From assembly GCF_035946055.1 (NCBI RefSeq), contig NZ_CP108364.1, forward strand, positions 3,782,001 through 3,846,000: a stretch of DNA of 64,000 bases, read 5' to 3'. The notes under the pieces were generated by a model. The model ran no database searches. It was not told the origin of the DNA and saw nothing but the letters and a program-made list of their open reading frames with translations. Both the position numbers and the translations under genes were made by a program. Source of the stretch: Streptomyces sp. NBC_01341 (GTDB taxonomy: Bacteria; Actinomycetota; Actinomycetes; Streptomycetales; Streptomycetaceae). Shown one piece after another: positions 16,098-25,298 of this stretch; the stretch's first letter is position 1, and each line of letters begins with the position of its first letter.

Positions 16098-17228
16098 ATG
16101 CACGTCACGCATCTCTCGCTGGCCGATTTCCGCTCGTACGCCCGGGTCGAGGTCCCTCTTGATCCGGGCGTCACCGTGTTCGTGGGGGCCAACGGCCAGG
16201 GCAAGACCAACCTGGTCGAGGCGGTCGGCTATCTCGCCACGCTGGGCAGCCACCGGGTGTCCTCGGACGCCCCCCTGGTCCGGATGGGCGCGGAGCGTGC
16301 CGTCGTGCGCGCCGCGGTCACCCAGGGCGAGCGCTCCCAGCTGGTCGAGCTGGAGCTCAATCCGGGCCGCGCCAATCGTGCGCGCATCAACAGGTCGTCG
16401 CAGGTCAGACCGCGTGACGTTCTGGGGATCGTGCGCACGGTGCTGTTCGCCCCGGAGGATCTTGCTCTGGTGAAGGGCGATCCCGGTGAGCGGCGCCGCT
16501 TTCTGGACGAGCTGATCACCGCGCGTTCCCCGCGCATGGCCGGCGTCCGCTCCGACTACGAGCGGGTGCTGAAGCAGCGGAACACCCTGCTGAAGTCCGC
16601 CGCCATGGCCCGAAGGCACGGCGGCCGGTCGATGGACATGTCCACGCTGGACGTGTGGGACCAGCATCTGGCACAGGTGGGGGCCGAACTCCTCGCACAG
16701 CGGCTTGATCTGATCGCCACCCTGCAGCCGCTGGCGGACAAGGCGTACGCGGACGTGGCTCCCGGCGGCGGTCCCGTGTCGCTGGAGTACCGGAGCTCGA
16801 TCGGTGCGGATGTGGAGCCGGCGCGTACCCGCGAGGAGCTGTACGAGCAGGTGACGGCCGCGCTGGCGCACGCGCGGAAGCAGGAGATCGAACGCGGCGT
16901 GACGCTGGTCGGTCCGCACCGGGACGACCTGGTGCTGGGCCTCCGCGGAATGCCGGCGAAGGGGTACGCGAGCCACGGAGAGTCGTGGTCGTACGCGCTG
17001 GCGTTGCGGCTGGCCTCTTACGATCTGCTGCGCACCGAGGGAAACGAGCCGGTGCTCGTGCTCGACGACGTCTTCGCCGAGCTGGACGCGCGCCGCCGCG
17101 AACGGCTGGCCGAGCTGGTCGCGCAGGGCGAGCAGGTGCTGGTGACGGCGGCGGTGGACGACGACGTCCCCGGTGTGCTGGCGGGAGCGCGGTACGCGGT
17201 GTCGGCGGGTGCGGTGGAGCGGCTGTGA
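16098..17228 (+). CDS. recF: DNA replication and repair protein RecF
   Basis: 376 residues. SMC-like ATPase with Walker A VGANGQGKTNLVEAVGYL near residue 33, signature motif SHGESWSYALALRLA and Walker B PVLVLDDVFAELD near the C-terminus. Loads RecA at single-strand gaps together with RecO and RecR. ATG at 16098. The last codons overlap the GTG of the downstream DUF721 gene (GTGA), so they are coupled. Confidence 0.95.
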   Translation: MHVTHLSLADFRSYARVEVPLDPGVTVFVGANGQGKTNLVEAVGYLATLGSHRVSSDAPLVRMGAERAVVRAAVTQGERSQLVELELNPGRANRARINRSSQVRPRDVLGIVRTVLFAPEDLALVKGDPGERRRFLDELITARSPRMAGVRSDYERVLKQRNTLLKSAAMARRHGGRSMDMSTLDVWDQHLAQVGAELLAQRLDLIATLQPLADKAYADVAPGGGPVSLEYRSSIGADVEPARTREELYEQVTAALAHARKQEIERGVTLVGPHRDDLVLGLRGMPAKGYASHGESWSYALALRLASYDLLRTEGNEPVLVLDDVFAELDARRRERLAELVAQGEQVLVTAAVDDDVPGVLAGARYAVSAGAVERL

Positions 17229-17788
17229 ACAGACCGGACGAGGCGGGCGGCGCCCCCACACCGGGCCCCGCGAAGCAGCCCGAGGTGTCGGGCGTCGACC
17301 TGGCGCGGGTGGCCCTGCGCGCGGCGAAGGAGCAGGCGCGCGCGCGGGGCGCCGCCGCGCAGCAGAAGAAACAGGCCAGGCGTGGTGGCGGGCTGCGGTC
17401 GGGAGCGCGCTCCGACGGGCGTGATCCGCTCGCTCTGGGCTCGGCGATCAACCGGCTGATCACCGAGCGGGGCTGGGAGACCCCCGCGGCGGTCGGCGGG
17501 GTGATGGGCCGCTGGCCGCAGATCGTCGGCGACGATCTGGCCAATCACTGTGTGCCCCTGCGGTACGACGAGGATCCCGGCGAGAGGGTTCTGACGGTGC
17601 AGTGCGATTCGACGGCGTGGGCGACGCAGCTTCGGCTGCTCGCGCCGCAGCTGGTTGCCCGGCTGAACGCGGATCTGGGGCAGGGCACGGTCCGGATGAT
17701 CAAGGTGCAGGGGCCGGGGGGCCCGCAGCGCAGGTTCGGGCCCCTCCGTGCTCCCGGGAGTAGGGGTCCGGGCGACACCTACGGCTGA
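17225..17788 (+). CDS. DUF721 (DciA-like) protein
   Basis: 187 residues. The C-terminal half matches DUF721 (WPQIVGDDLANHCVPL, LTVQCDSTAWATQLRLL, VARLNADLG), the family to which the ancestral replicative-helicase loader/operator DciA belongs; the N-terminal half is a Gln/Arg/Lys-rich segment, likely disordered. A role in DnaB helicase handling is plausible since it sits between recF and gyrB, but this is inference from family and context. The GTG start overlaps the recF stop by four bases. Confidence 0.85.
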   Translation: MNRPDEAGGAPTPGPAKQPEVSGVDLARVALRAAKEQARARGAAAQQKKQARRGGGLRSGARSDGRDPLALGSAINRLITERGWETPAAVGGVMGRWPQIVGDDLANHCVPLRYDEDPGERVLTVQCDSTAWATQLRLLAPQLVARLNADLGQGTVRMIKVQGPGGPQRRFGPLRAPGSRGPGDTYG

Positions 17789-18214
17789 GCAGCGCTTTCC
17801 CGCTCCCCTTGCCGTGGATACCGGATCACACGGCAGAACGCCCGATGGCCGGTGATCAGCCTTCTGTCCCGCTTTGCCATGGACACGACGTGTCCGCTTT
17901 GATCGACTGCATGCCCGTTTGGTTCTCGGGGGGAGCGTGAGGCGTCCCTCACCGTAGCGGGAGGTTGACAGCCCGAAGCGCGCAATGCCGTCGTGAGCCT
18001 CCCCGGGCCCCTTCCTGTATATGGGGAGTCGTCAGCCGCTGGTTCAGGGCGGCACATGCGTACTCAGGCACCGGCAAACCCCCATTCATGTCAGCGCTAC
18101 CGGTAGACTGATGGACAATCCCGCTTCCTCGCGGGAGTCGTCGATACACGCCGAACGACGCAGCCGCTCCCGCCAGCCGGAGAACGGCCTGTGCTGTGCC
18201 AGAAAGGGCGCTTC
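17789..18214. other. Gene-free region upstream of gyrB
   Basis: About 425 bp. No frame looks coding. It must carry the gyrB promoter; a TTGACA at 17965-17970 and a TAGACT at 18104-18109 are isolated promoter-like hexamers without good partners. Supercoiling-sensitive control of gyrase would act here, but no specific element is recognisable. Confidence 0.4.
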
Positions 18215-20260
18215 GTGGCCGATTCCGGCAACCCCAACGAGAACATCCCGTCCACAGCCGGTGAGCACGGCGAGGTCACCGCCTCGTACGACGCCAGCGC
18301 GATCACCGTGCTGGAGGGCTTGGACGCGGTCCGCAAGCGACCCGGTATGTACATCGGGTCCACCGGTGAGCGCGGTCTCCACCACCTCGTGCAAGAGGTT
18401 GTCGACAACTCGGTCGACGAGGCGATGGCCGGGCACGCGGACACCATCGACGTCACGATCCTCGCCGACGGCGGGGTGCGCGTGGTCGACAACGGCCGCG
18501 GTATCCCGGTCGGAATCGTGCCGTCCGAAGGCAAGCCGGCCGTCGAGGTCGTGCTCACCGTCCTGCACGCGGGCGGAAAGTTCGGCGGCGGCGGCTACGC
18601 CGTCTCCGGCGGTCTGCACGGCGTCGGTGTCTCCGTCGTCAACGCCCTGTCCACCCGGGTCTCCGTCGAGGTCAGGACGGACGGCTACCGCTGGACCCAG
18701 GACTACAAGCTCGGTGTTCCGACCGCCCCGCTGGCCAAGCACGAGGCCACCGACGAGTCCGGCACGTCGGTCACCTTCTGGGCCGACGGGGACATCTTCG
18801 AGACCACCGAGTACAGCTTCGAGACCCTTTCGCGCCGCTTCCAGGAGATGGCGTTCCTCAACAAGGGCCTCACCCTCAAGCTCACGGACGAGCGCGAGTC
18901 GGCGAAGGCGACGGTGGGCGCGGACAGCGCCGAGGCCGTCGAAGTCCCCGACGAGGAGCCGGCCCGCACGGTCACGTACCACTACGAGAACGGCATCGTC
19001 GACTTCGTCAAGTACCTCAACTCCCGCAAGGGCGACCTCATTCACCAGTCGGTGATCGACATCGAGGCCGAGGACAAGGACCGGCTGCTCTCCGCCGAGA
19101 TCGCCATGCAGTGGAACACGCAGTACACCGAAGGCGTCTACTCCTTCGCCAACGCCATCCACACGCACGAGGGCGGTACGCACGAGGAGGGCTTCCGTGC
19201 GGCGCTGACCTCGCTGGTCAACCGTTACGCGCGCGACAAGAAGCTGCTGCGCGATAAGGACGACAACCTCACCGGTGAGGACGTCCGCGAGGGTCTGACG
19301 GCGATCATCTCGGTGAAGCTGGGCGAGCCGCAGTTCGAGGGCCAGACGAAGACCAAGCTGGGGAACACCGAGGCGAAGACCTTCGTCCAGAAGGTCGTCC
19401 ACGAGCAGCTGACGGACTGGTTCGACCGGAACCCCAACGAGGCCGCCGACATCATCCGCAAGGGCATCGCGGCCTCCACGGCGCGTGTCGCGGCCCGTAA
19501 GGCGCGTGACCTCACCCGGCGCAAGGGGCTCCTGGAGAGCGCCTCGCTTCCCGGCAAGCTGAGTGACTGCCAGTCGAACGACCCGACGAAGTGCGAGATC
19601 TTCATCGTCGAGGGTGACTCCGCCGGTGGTTCGGCGAAGTCCGGCCGTAATCCGATGTACCAGGCCATCCTGCCGATCCGCGGCAAGATCCTGAACGTCG
19701 AGAAGGCCCGGATCGACAAGATCCTGCAGAACACCGAGGTCCAGGCGCTGATCTCAGCCTTCGGCACCGGGGTCCACGAGGACTTCGACATCGAGAAGCT
19801 CCGCTATCACAAGATCATTCTGATGGCTGACGCCGACGTCGACGGCCAGCACATCAACACCCTGCTCCTGACCTTCCTGTTCCGCTTCATGCGGCCGCTG
19901 GTGGAGTCCGGGCACGTGTACCTCTCGCGTCCGCCGCTCTACAAGATCAAGTGGGGCCGCGACGACTTCGAGTACGCGTACTCGGACCGCGAGCGCGACG
20001 CCCTGGTGGCGCTCGGCAAGCAGAACGGCAAGCGGATCAAGGAAGACTCGATCCAGCGCTTCAAGGGGCTCGGCGAGATGAACGCCGAGGAGCTGCGCAT
20101 CACGACCATGGACGTCGACCACCGGGTGCTCGGCCAGGTCACGCTGGACGACGCGGCGCAGGCCGACGACCTGTTCTCGGTGCTGATGGGCGAGGACGTC
20201 GAGGCGCGGCGTTCGTTCATCCAGCGCAACGCCAAGGACGTCCGTTTCCTCGACATCTGA
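18215..20260 (+). CDS. gyrB: DNA gyrase subunit B
   Basis: 681 residues. ATP-binding GHKL motifs EVVDNSVDEAMAGH, DNGRGIPVG and the lid GGGGYAVSGGLHGVGVSVV, transducer domain, and TOPRIM motifs EGDSAGGSAKSGRN and MADADVDGQHI. It provides the ATPase for negative supercoiling with GyrA, encoded 46 bp downstream. GTG at 18215 is chosen because AAAGGGCG lies just upstream; the frame extends eight codons further to 18191. Length lacks the roughly 165-residue insertion of enterobacterial GyrB, as expected. Confidence 0.97.
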   Translation: MADSGNPNENIPSTAGEHGEVTASYDASAITVLEGLDAVRKRPGMYIGSTGERGLHHLVQEVVDNSVDEAMAGHADTIDVTILADGGVRVVDNGRGIPVGIVPSEGKPAVEVVLTVLHAGGKFGGGGYAVSGGLHGVGVSVVNALSTRVSVEVRTDGYRWTQDYKLGVPTAPLAKHEATDESGTSVTFWADGDIFETTEYSFETLSRRFQEMAFLNKGLTLKLTDERESAKATVGADSAEAVEVPDEEPARTVTYHYENGIVDFVKYLNSRKGDLIHQSVIDIEAEDKDRLLSAEIAMQWNTQYTEGVYSFANAIHTHEGGTHEEGFRAALTSLVNRYARDKKLLRDKDDNLTGEDVREGLTAIISVKLGEPQFEGQTKTKLGNTEAKTFVQKVVHEQLTDWFDRNPNEAADIIRKGIAASTARVAARKARDLTRRKGLLESASLPGKLSDCQSNDPTKCEIFIVEGDSAGGSAKSGRNPMYQAILPIRGKILNVEKARIDKILQNTEVQALISAFGTGVHEDFDIEKLRYHKIILMADADVDGQHINTLLLTFLFRFMRPLVESGHVYLSRPPLYKIKWGRDDFEYAYSDRERDALVALGKQNGKRIKEDSIQRFKGLGEMNAEELRITTMDVDHRVLGQVTLDDAAQADDLFSVLMGEDVEARRSFIQRNAKDVRFLDI

Positions 20261-20306
20261 GTCGGCCGTACAAGCACGCCGCAGCTCGAAAGGACTTTGA
20301 CCAGCA

Positions 20307-22934
20307 ATGGCCGACGAGAACACCCCTGTGACCCCTGAAGAGGAGCCCGCGGTCGCGGGCGTGGGCATGCGTGTCGAGCCCGTGGGGCTCGAGACGGAGA
20401 TGCAGCGCTCCTACCTCGACTACGCGATGTCCGTCATCGTGTCGCGCGCGCTGCCCGACGTACGGGACGGCCTGAAGCCCGTCCACCGCCGGGTGCTCTA
20501 CGCGATGTACGACGGCGGGTACCGGCCCGAGAAGGGCTTCTACAAGTGCGCCCGTGTCGTCGGCGACGTCATGGGCACGTACCACCCGCACGGCGACTCC
20601 TCCATCTACGACGCGCTCGTGCGACTGGCACAGCACTGGTCGATGCGCATGCCGCTCGTGGACTCCAACGGCAACTTCGGTTCCCCGGGCAACGACCCGG
20701 CCGCCGCGATGCGGTACACCGAGTGCAAGATGATGCCGCTGTCCATGGAGATGGTCCGGGACATCGACGAGGAGACCGTCGACTTCAAGGACAACTACGA
20801 CGGCCGTAACCAGGAGCCGGTGGTTCTGCCGGCGCGCTTCCCGAACCTGCTGATCAACGGTTCCGCGGGTATCGCGGTCGGCATGGCGACCAACATTCCG
20901 CCGCACAACCTCCGCGAGGTCGCGGCCGGTGCGCAGTGGTACCTGGAGCACCCGGAGGCCTCGCACGAGGAACTCCTGGACGCGCTGCTCGAGCGCATCA
21001 AGGGCCCGGACTTCCCGACGGGCGCGCTGGTCGTCGGCCGCAAGGGCATCGAGGAGGCGTACCGCACCGGGCGCGGCTCCATCACGATGCGCGCCGTCGT
21101 GGCGGTCGAGGAGATCCAGGGCCGTCAGTGCCTGGTGGTCACCGAGCTCCCGTACCAGACCAACCCTGACAACCTTGCGCAGAAGATCGCCGACCTGGTG
21201 AAGGACGGCAAGGTCGGCGGGATCGCCGACGTCCGCGACGAGACGTCCTCGCGCACGGGCCAGCGCCTGGTCGTCGTACTGAAGCGTGACGCGGTCGCCA
21301 AGGTCGTGCTGAACAACCTGTACAAGCACACCGATCTTCAGACGAACTTCGGCGCGAACATGCTGGCGCTGGTCGACGGGGTGCCGCGCACGCTGTCGAT
21401 CGACGCGTTCATCCGGCACTGGGTGACCCACCAGATCGAGGTCATCGTCCGGCGCACCAGGTTCCGGCTGCGCAAGGCGGAGGAGCGGGCACACATCCTG
21501 CGCGGCCTGCTCAAGGCGCTGGACGCGATCGAAGAGGTCATCGCGCTCATCCGGCGCAGCAACACCGTGGAGATCGCGCGTGAGGGCCTGATGGGCCTGC
21601 TGGAGATCGACGAGATCCAGGCGAACGCCATCCTGGAGATGCAGCTGCGCCGGCTGGCCGCGCTGGAGCACCAGAAGATCACCGCGGAGCACGACGAACT
21701 CCAGGCGAAGATCAACGAGTACAACGCGATCCTTGCCTCTCCCGAGCTGCAGCGGCAGATCGTCAGCGAGGAGCTCGCGGCGATCGTCGACAAGTTCGGC
21801 GACGACCGGCGTTCGAAGCTCGTGCCCTTCGACGGCGACATGTCCATCGAGGATCTGATCGCCGAGGAGGACATCGTCGTCACGATCTCCCGCGGCGGCT
21901 ACGTGAAGCGCACGAAGACGGACGACTACCGCTCGCAGAAGCGCGGTGGCAAGGGCGTTCGCGGTACGAAGCTCAGGGAAGACGACATCGTCGACCACTT
22001 CTTCGTGTCGACGACGCACCACTGGCTGCTCTTCTTCACGAACAAGGGCCGGGTGTACCGGGCCAAGGCCTACGAGTTGCCGGACGCCGGCCGTGACGCA
22101 CGCGGTCAGCACGTCGCGAACCTGCTGGCCTTCCAGCCCGACGAGCAGATCGCGCAGATCCTGGCGATCCGTGACTACGAGGCGGCGCCCTATCTGATCC
22201 TCGCCACCAAGGGCGGCCTGGTGAAGAAGACTTCGCTGAAGGACTACGACTCGCCGCGTTCCGGCGGCGTCATCGCGATCAATCTCCGGGAGACGGAGAG
22301 CGGCGCGGACGACGAACTGATCGGTGCCGAGCTCGTGTCGGCGGAGGACGACCTGCTTCTCGTCAGCAGGAAGGCCCAGTCGATCAGGTTCACCGCGACG
22401 GACGACGCACTGCGTCCCATGGGCCGTGCCACCTCGGGCGTGAAGGGCATGAGTTTCCGCGAGGGAGACGAACTGCTCTCGATGAATGTTGTCCGGCCCG
22501 GTACGTTCGTGTTCACTGCCACCGACGGCGGTTACGCGAAGCGGACCGCTGTGGACGAGTACCGCGTCCAGGGTCGCGGCGGTCTGGGCATCAAGGCCGC
22601 CAAGATCGTGGAGGACCGTGGTTCCCTCGTCGGCGCGCTGGTGGTGGAGGAGGCGGACGAGATCCTCGCCATCACGCTCGGCGGTGGTGTAATTCGTACG
22701 CGGGTCAATGAAGTCAGGGAGACGGGCCGTGACACCATGGGCGTCCAACTGATCAATCTGGGCAAGCGTGATGCCGTCGTCGGCATCGCGCGCAACGCCG
22801 AGGCCGGTCGCGAGGCCGAAGAGGTCGACGGGACCGATGAGGCCGAAGGCGCCACGGTCGAGGCCGATGCCGCGATCGTGGTCGAGGGCACTGTCGAAGG
22901 CACGGCGCCTTCGGCCGGGGAGCACGAGGAGTAG
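20307..22934 (+). CDS. gyrA: DNA gyrase subunit A
   Basis: 875 residues. N-terminal cleavage domain with VSRALPDVRDGLKPVHRR, the quinolone-determining segment HPHGDSSIYDALVRLAQ (sensitive-type Ser and Asp present) and the catalytic tyrosine in AAAMRYTECKMMPLSMEM; C-terminal beta-pinwheel with the GyrA box QKRGGKG. The last 60 residues are an acidic Glu/Ala/Val tail. Start ATG at 20307 after GAAAGGA. A DUF3566 gene follows three bases after the stop. Confidence 0.97.
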   Translation: MADENTPVTPEEEPAVAGVGMRVEPVGLETEMQRSYLDYAMSVIVSRALPDVRDGLKPVHRRVLYAMYDGGYRPEKGFYKCARVVGDVMGTYHPHGDSSIYDALVRLAQHWSMRMPLVDSNGNFGSPGNDPAAAMRYTECKMMPLSMEMVRDIDEETVDFKDNYDGRNQEPVVLPARFPNLLINGSAGIAVGMATNIPPHNLREVAAGAQWYLEHPEASHEELLDALLERIKGPDFPTGALVVGRKGIEEAYRTGRGSITMRAVVAVEEIQGRQCLVVTELPYQTNPDNLAQKIADLVKDGKVGGIADVRDETSSRTGQRLVVVLKRDAVAKVVLNNLYKHTDLQTNFGANMLALVDGVPRTLSIDAFIRHWVTHQIEVIVRRTRFRLRKAEERAHILRGLLKALDAIEEVIALIRRSNTVEIAREGLMGLLEIDEIQANAILEMQLRRLAALEHQKITAEHDELQAKINEYNAILASPELQRQIVSEELAAIVDKFGDDRRSKLVPFDGDMSIEDLIAEEDIVVTISRGGYVKRTKTDDYRSQKRGGKGVRGTKLREDDIVDHFFVSTTHHWLLFFTNKGRVYRAKAYELPDAGRDARGQHVANLLAFQPDEQIAQILAIRDYEAAPYLILATKGGLVKKTSLKDYDSPRSGGVIAINLRETESGADDELIGAELVSAEDDLLLVSRKAQSIRFTATDDALRPMGRATSGVKGMSFREGDELLSMNVVRPGTFVFTATDGGYAKRTAVDEYRVQGRGGLGIKAAKIVEDRGSLVGALVVEEADEILAITLGGGVIRTRVNEVRETGRDTMGVQLINLGKRDAVVGIARNAEAGREAEEVDGTDEAEGATVEADAAIVVEGTVEGTAPSAGEHEE

Positions 22935-22937
22935 AGC

Positions 22938-23624
22938 GTGAGTGGAGCCACGGGCGCTGGTTCGGCCGCTTCCGGAGCAGGGGCGAGCGGCGCCCGTGGC
23001 CCTGCCACGGACTCCCAAGGGGGCACTGTGACGGACACTCGGGGACCTCAGCCGCAGTACGAGGGGTACGCGACCGGGCCGTTGCCCGGTGAGCGGGAGC
23101 CCGCACCGGGCCAGGCGGGGCCCTATCACCCGCCGCAGGCGTACCCGTCCCCCGCGGGCGGTACGCAGGGTGGCGGCACAGAGGGCGGAGCGCAGGGCGT
23201 GGGCGGCGTACAGGCGATGCGTAGGCCTCGGACGGGGGCGCGGACGACTCCGCGTATCCGCAAGGCCCGTCTGCGGGTGGCGAAGGCCGATCCGTGGTCG
23301 GTGATGAAGGTGAGCTTCCTGCTCTCCATCGCGCTCGGCATCTGCACGGTGGTCGCTGCCGCGGTCCTGTGGATGGTGATGGACGCGATGGGCGTGTTCT
23401 CCACCGTGGGCGGCACGATCAGTGAGGCCACCGGCTCGAACGAGAGCAACGGCTTCGATCTCCAGTCGTTCCTGTCTCTTCCGCGGGTCCTCATCTTCAC
23501 GTCGGTCATCGCCGTGATCGATGTGGTGCTGGCCACCGCGCTGGCGACGCTGGGCGCCTTCATCTACAACTTGTCGGCCGGCTTCGTGGGTGGTGTCGAG
23601 CTCACTCTCGCCGAGGACGAGTAG
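22938..23624 (+). CDS. DUF3566 membrane protein
   Basis: 228 residues, GTG start three bases after the gyrA stop, so probably co-transcribed. The first 115 residues are Gly/Pro/Gln-rich and disordered; then comes a basic stretch (RRPRTGARTTPRIRKARLRV) and two membrane segments (MKVSFLLSIALGICTVVAAAVLWMV region and VLIFTSVIAVIDVVLATALATLGAF) separated by an external loop. DUF3566 proteins follow gyrA in most actinobacteria; their function is unknown. A second GTG at 23029 would remove the first 30 residues. Confidence 0.88.
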   Translation: MSGATGAGSAASGAGASGARGPATDSQGGTVTDTRGPQPQYEGYATGPLPGEREPAPGQAGPYHPPQAYPSPAGGTQGGGTEGGAQGVGGVQAMRRPRTGARTTPRIRKARLRVAKADPWSVMKVSFLLSIALGICTVVAAAVLWMVMDAMGVFSTVGGTISEATGSNESNGFDLQSFLSLPRVLIFTSVIAVIDVVLATALATLGAFIYNLSAGFVGGVELTLAEDE

Positions 23625-23641
23625 GGCGCCGGGTATCGATT

Positions 23642-23670
23642 TTGGGACTGGCCCCGACGTGCGCTAATCT
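23642..23670 (+). promoter_or_regulatory. Likely promoter of tRNA-Ile
   Basis: TTGGGA (23642-23647), 17-bp spacer, TAATCT (23665-23670), 25 bp before the tRNA. The same GTGCTAATCTTC/GCGCTAATCTTC context recurs before tRNA-Leu at 44671, supporting it as a promoter element. Confidence 0.6.
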
Positions 23671-23695
23671 TCAGAAGTCAGCGCAGCAGCGCGGC

Positions 23696-23772
23696 GGGGC
23701 TATAGCTCAGTTGGTTAGAGCGCATCCCTGATAAGGATGAGGCCACAGGTTCAAATCCTGTTAGCCCCACCA
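23696..23772 (+). tRNA. tRNA-Ile (GAT)
   Basis: Complete cloverleaf: acceptor GGGGCTA pairs with TAGCCCC, the anticodon loop CTGATAA gives GAT at 23730-23732, the T loop is GGTTCAAATCC. The 3' CCA is encoded (23770-23772). Located after gyrA, as in other Streptomyces. Confidence 0.97.
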
Positions 23773-23776
23773 GCAC

Positions 23777-23810
23777 GAAGACCCCCAACCGATCATGGTT
23801 GGGGGTCTTC
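23777..23810 (+). terminator. Terminator after tRNA-Ile
   Basis: Perfect 14-bp stem GAAGACCCCCAACC / GGTTGGGGGTCTTC with a six-base loop, four bases after the tRNA end. Confidence 0.85.
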
Positions 23811-24113
23811 GGCGTATAGGGCCGGTTCCGGCCGAAGGGCAGTTCTTCCAGGGGCCGGAGCGACCTGCTCCGGATGTCGGGCTGTGGTCACGCCTCTGGG
23901 CTCCGGGGCGCCATGAACGATTGGCGGCCGGGCGGGCGATTTCGGGGGAGGCCCGGCCCGCCGGCCGGTCCCTCGGACGGGAGCCTTCGAGGCGCCACGG
24001 GGAAATGGTGGTGGCCCTCGCCGCCCTTCCCGGGCGTGCGGCACATGACCTCTCCCGGGCGCCGGCCGGGAGCGGGCGCGGGCACACAGGGAGGGCCCAC
24101 CGGGCGCACAGAA
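23811..24113. other. Gene-free region
   Basis: About 300 bp of GC-rich sequence downstream of both the tRNA and the convergent small exported-protein gene. I see no gene or recognisable element. Confidence 0.4.
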
Positions 24114-24147
24114 AGGCCCCTGCCGGTGTGGACCGGAACAGGGGCCT
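24114..24147 (-). terminator. Terminator of the small exported-protein gene
   Basis: Arms AGGCCCCTG (24114-24122) and CAGGGGCCT (24139-24147) with an inner CCGG pair; on the reverse strand followed by TTTC. It lies 20 bp beyond the stop at 24168. Confidence 0.75.
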
Positions 24148-24167
24148 GGGTGGCGTCAGCATCGCTC

Positions 24168-24527
24168 TCAGGGCGGCAGCGGGGAGGAGTCCCCGGCCGG
24201 AGCCGCATCGCGGGCGGAGCGTGTGCTGCCGGTCGCGTGTGCCGCCTCCGTGGTGTCGGCGGCCAGTTGCCGGGTGGCGGGCGACGAGCCGTGCGCCTCG
24301 GCGCGGATGCGCTGCTTCATCGTGGGTGGCAGCGCCCTGTCACGCGGAAGGGTCCATCGGACCGACGGGGTGGTCGCGGTTGCCGCGGTCACACCCGTGT
24401 GCTCCTGGTTCGTGCTGGTCGGCTCCGCGGCCGCGGTCTGGGCGGTGGCGAGGCCCAGCGAGGCGAGAAGTGCGAAGAAGGCGGTGATGAAGGCGGTCCA
24501 GATGCTCTTGACCCTGAAGGTGCTCAT
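24168..24527 (-). CDS. Small exported or membrane-tethered protein (possibly DUF6344)
   Basis: 119 residues. A basic N-terminus (FRVKS) followed by a hydrophobic segment (WTAFITAFFALLASLGLATA) and an Ala-rich cleavage-like region suggest a signal peptide or a single anchor. The rest is Ala/Thr/Ser-rich with a KQRIRAEAHGSSPATRQL stretch and no catalytic motif. GAGGGG lies six bases before the ATG, and its own terminator follows. I believe it belongs to the Streptomyces DUF6344 group, but this is from memory of similar sequences only. Function unknown. Confidence 0.65.
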   Translation of the reverse strand: MSTFRVKSIWTAFITAFFALLASLGLATAQTAAAEPTSTNQEHTGVTAATATTPSVRWTLPRDRALPPTMKQRIRAEAHGSSPATRQLAADTTEAAHATGSTRSARDAAPAGDSSPLPP

Positions 24528-24800
24528 GGCCCCTCGCTTTCAGGTGGTCCGGTTTGCTTACCTTTCCGATGATGTGGATGTGGGCCGCGGATTCCGGCAG
24601 CGACGCCCCCGCTGCGCCGATCTTCTGATGAACACCACTCTTATGGTTCAACCGGCCTCGACAACCTGTCTCCGAGGTGCACAGGGGCCCCGCAAAGGGG
24701 CTTCTGCGGGGGTGCGGGCAGGTCACCGATCGGTATCGGCCGGTGTGTATAGTCGGGCGGCAGAAGTCCCCTATACGCCAAGGAAAGACGAGGTCGCGCG

Positions 24801-24935
24801 GTGAAGAAGCTTCTCCTGGTCGCACTGGCCGCCATCGGCGGGCTCCTCGTGTACCGCCAGATCCAGGCGGATCGCGCCGAGCAGGATCTGTGGACGGAGG
24901 CGACCGACTCCGTGCCCGCAGGTCCGGGTGTGTGA
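24801..24935 (+). CDS. DLW-39 family small membrane protein
   Basis: 44 residues, starting GTG at 24801. One hydrophobic N-terminal segment (LLLVALAAIGGLLVYRQI) is followed by DRAEQDLWTEATD, the Asp-Leu-Trp signature that names this family. These tiny proteins are found near the gyrA/tRNA-Ile locus in actinobacteria. Function unknown. A hairpin terminator follows 20 bp after the stop. Confidence 0.8.
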   Translation: MKKLLLVALAAIGGLLVYRQIQADRAEQDLWTEATDSVPAGPGV

Positions 24936-24954
24936 GACGGAACAGTCTGCTAAG

Positions 24955-24981
24955 AGCCCCGGCCGCCGAGCGGCCGGGGCT
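24955..24981 (+). terminator. Terminator after the DLW-39 gene
   Basis: Perfect 12-bp stem AGCCCCGGCCGC / GCGGCCGGGGCT with a CGA loop, followed by TTTG. Confidence 0.85.
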
Positions 24982-25032
24982 TTGTGCTGTCCGGGCGGTG
25001 CTGTTGTGCCGGCATGACCGCAGTCGCGCTCG

Positions 25033-25086
25033 CGGATTCACGATTCACTCAAGCGAATCATGAGGTTGCATATGCAATGAATCGTG
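25033..25086. promoter_or_regulatory. AT-rich nested palindrome, probable operator
   Basis: In otherwise GC-rich DNA, CACGATTCA (25039-25047) is mirrored by TGAATCGTG (25078-25086), and between them lies a perfect 12-bp palindrome TTGCATATGCAA (25066-25077). GATTCAC occurs twice in tandem at the left. The site is about 210 bp upstream of the gene at 25299. Regulator unknown. Confidence 0.55.
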
Positions 25087-25298
25087 CGGGTCGTGCCGGC
25101 TTCGTCGACATGGGGCGATCGGAGGCCGGGCAGCGGCGGCGACAGGGCGGTGACCGGAGACAGCGGTGGTACCGGCGGGGCAGGATGGACGGGCATCGCG
25201 CCCGACGCCGGCGCGGGCGCAGTGATCACTCCGTTCGCCGCTCCCGCCTTCGTACGCCGCCGGCGCGGGGCAGGCAGGCACACGACGAGGGGAAGCGC

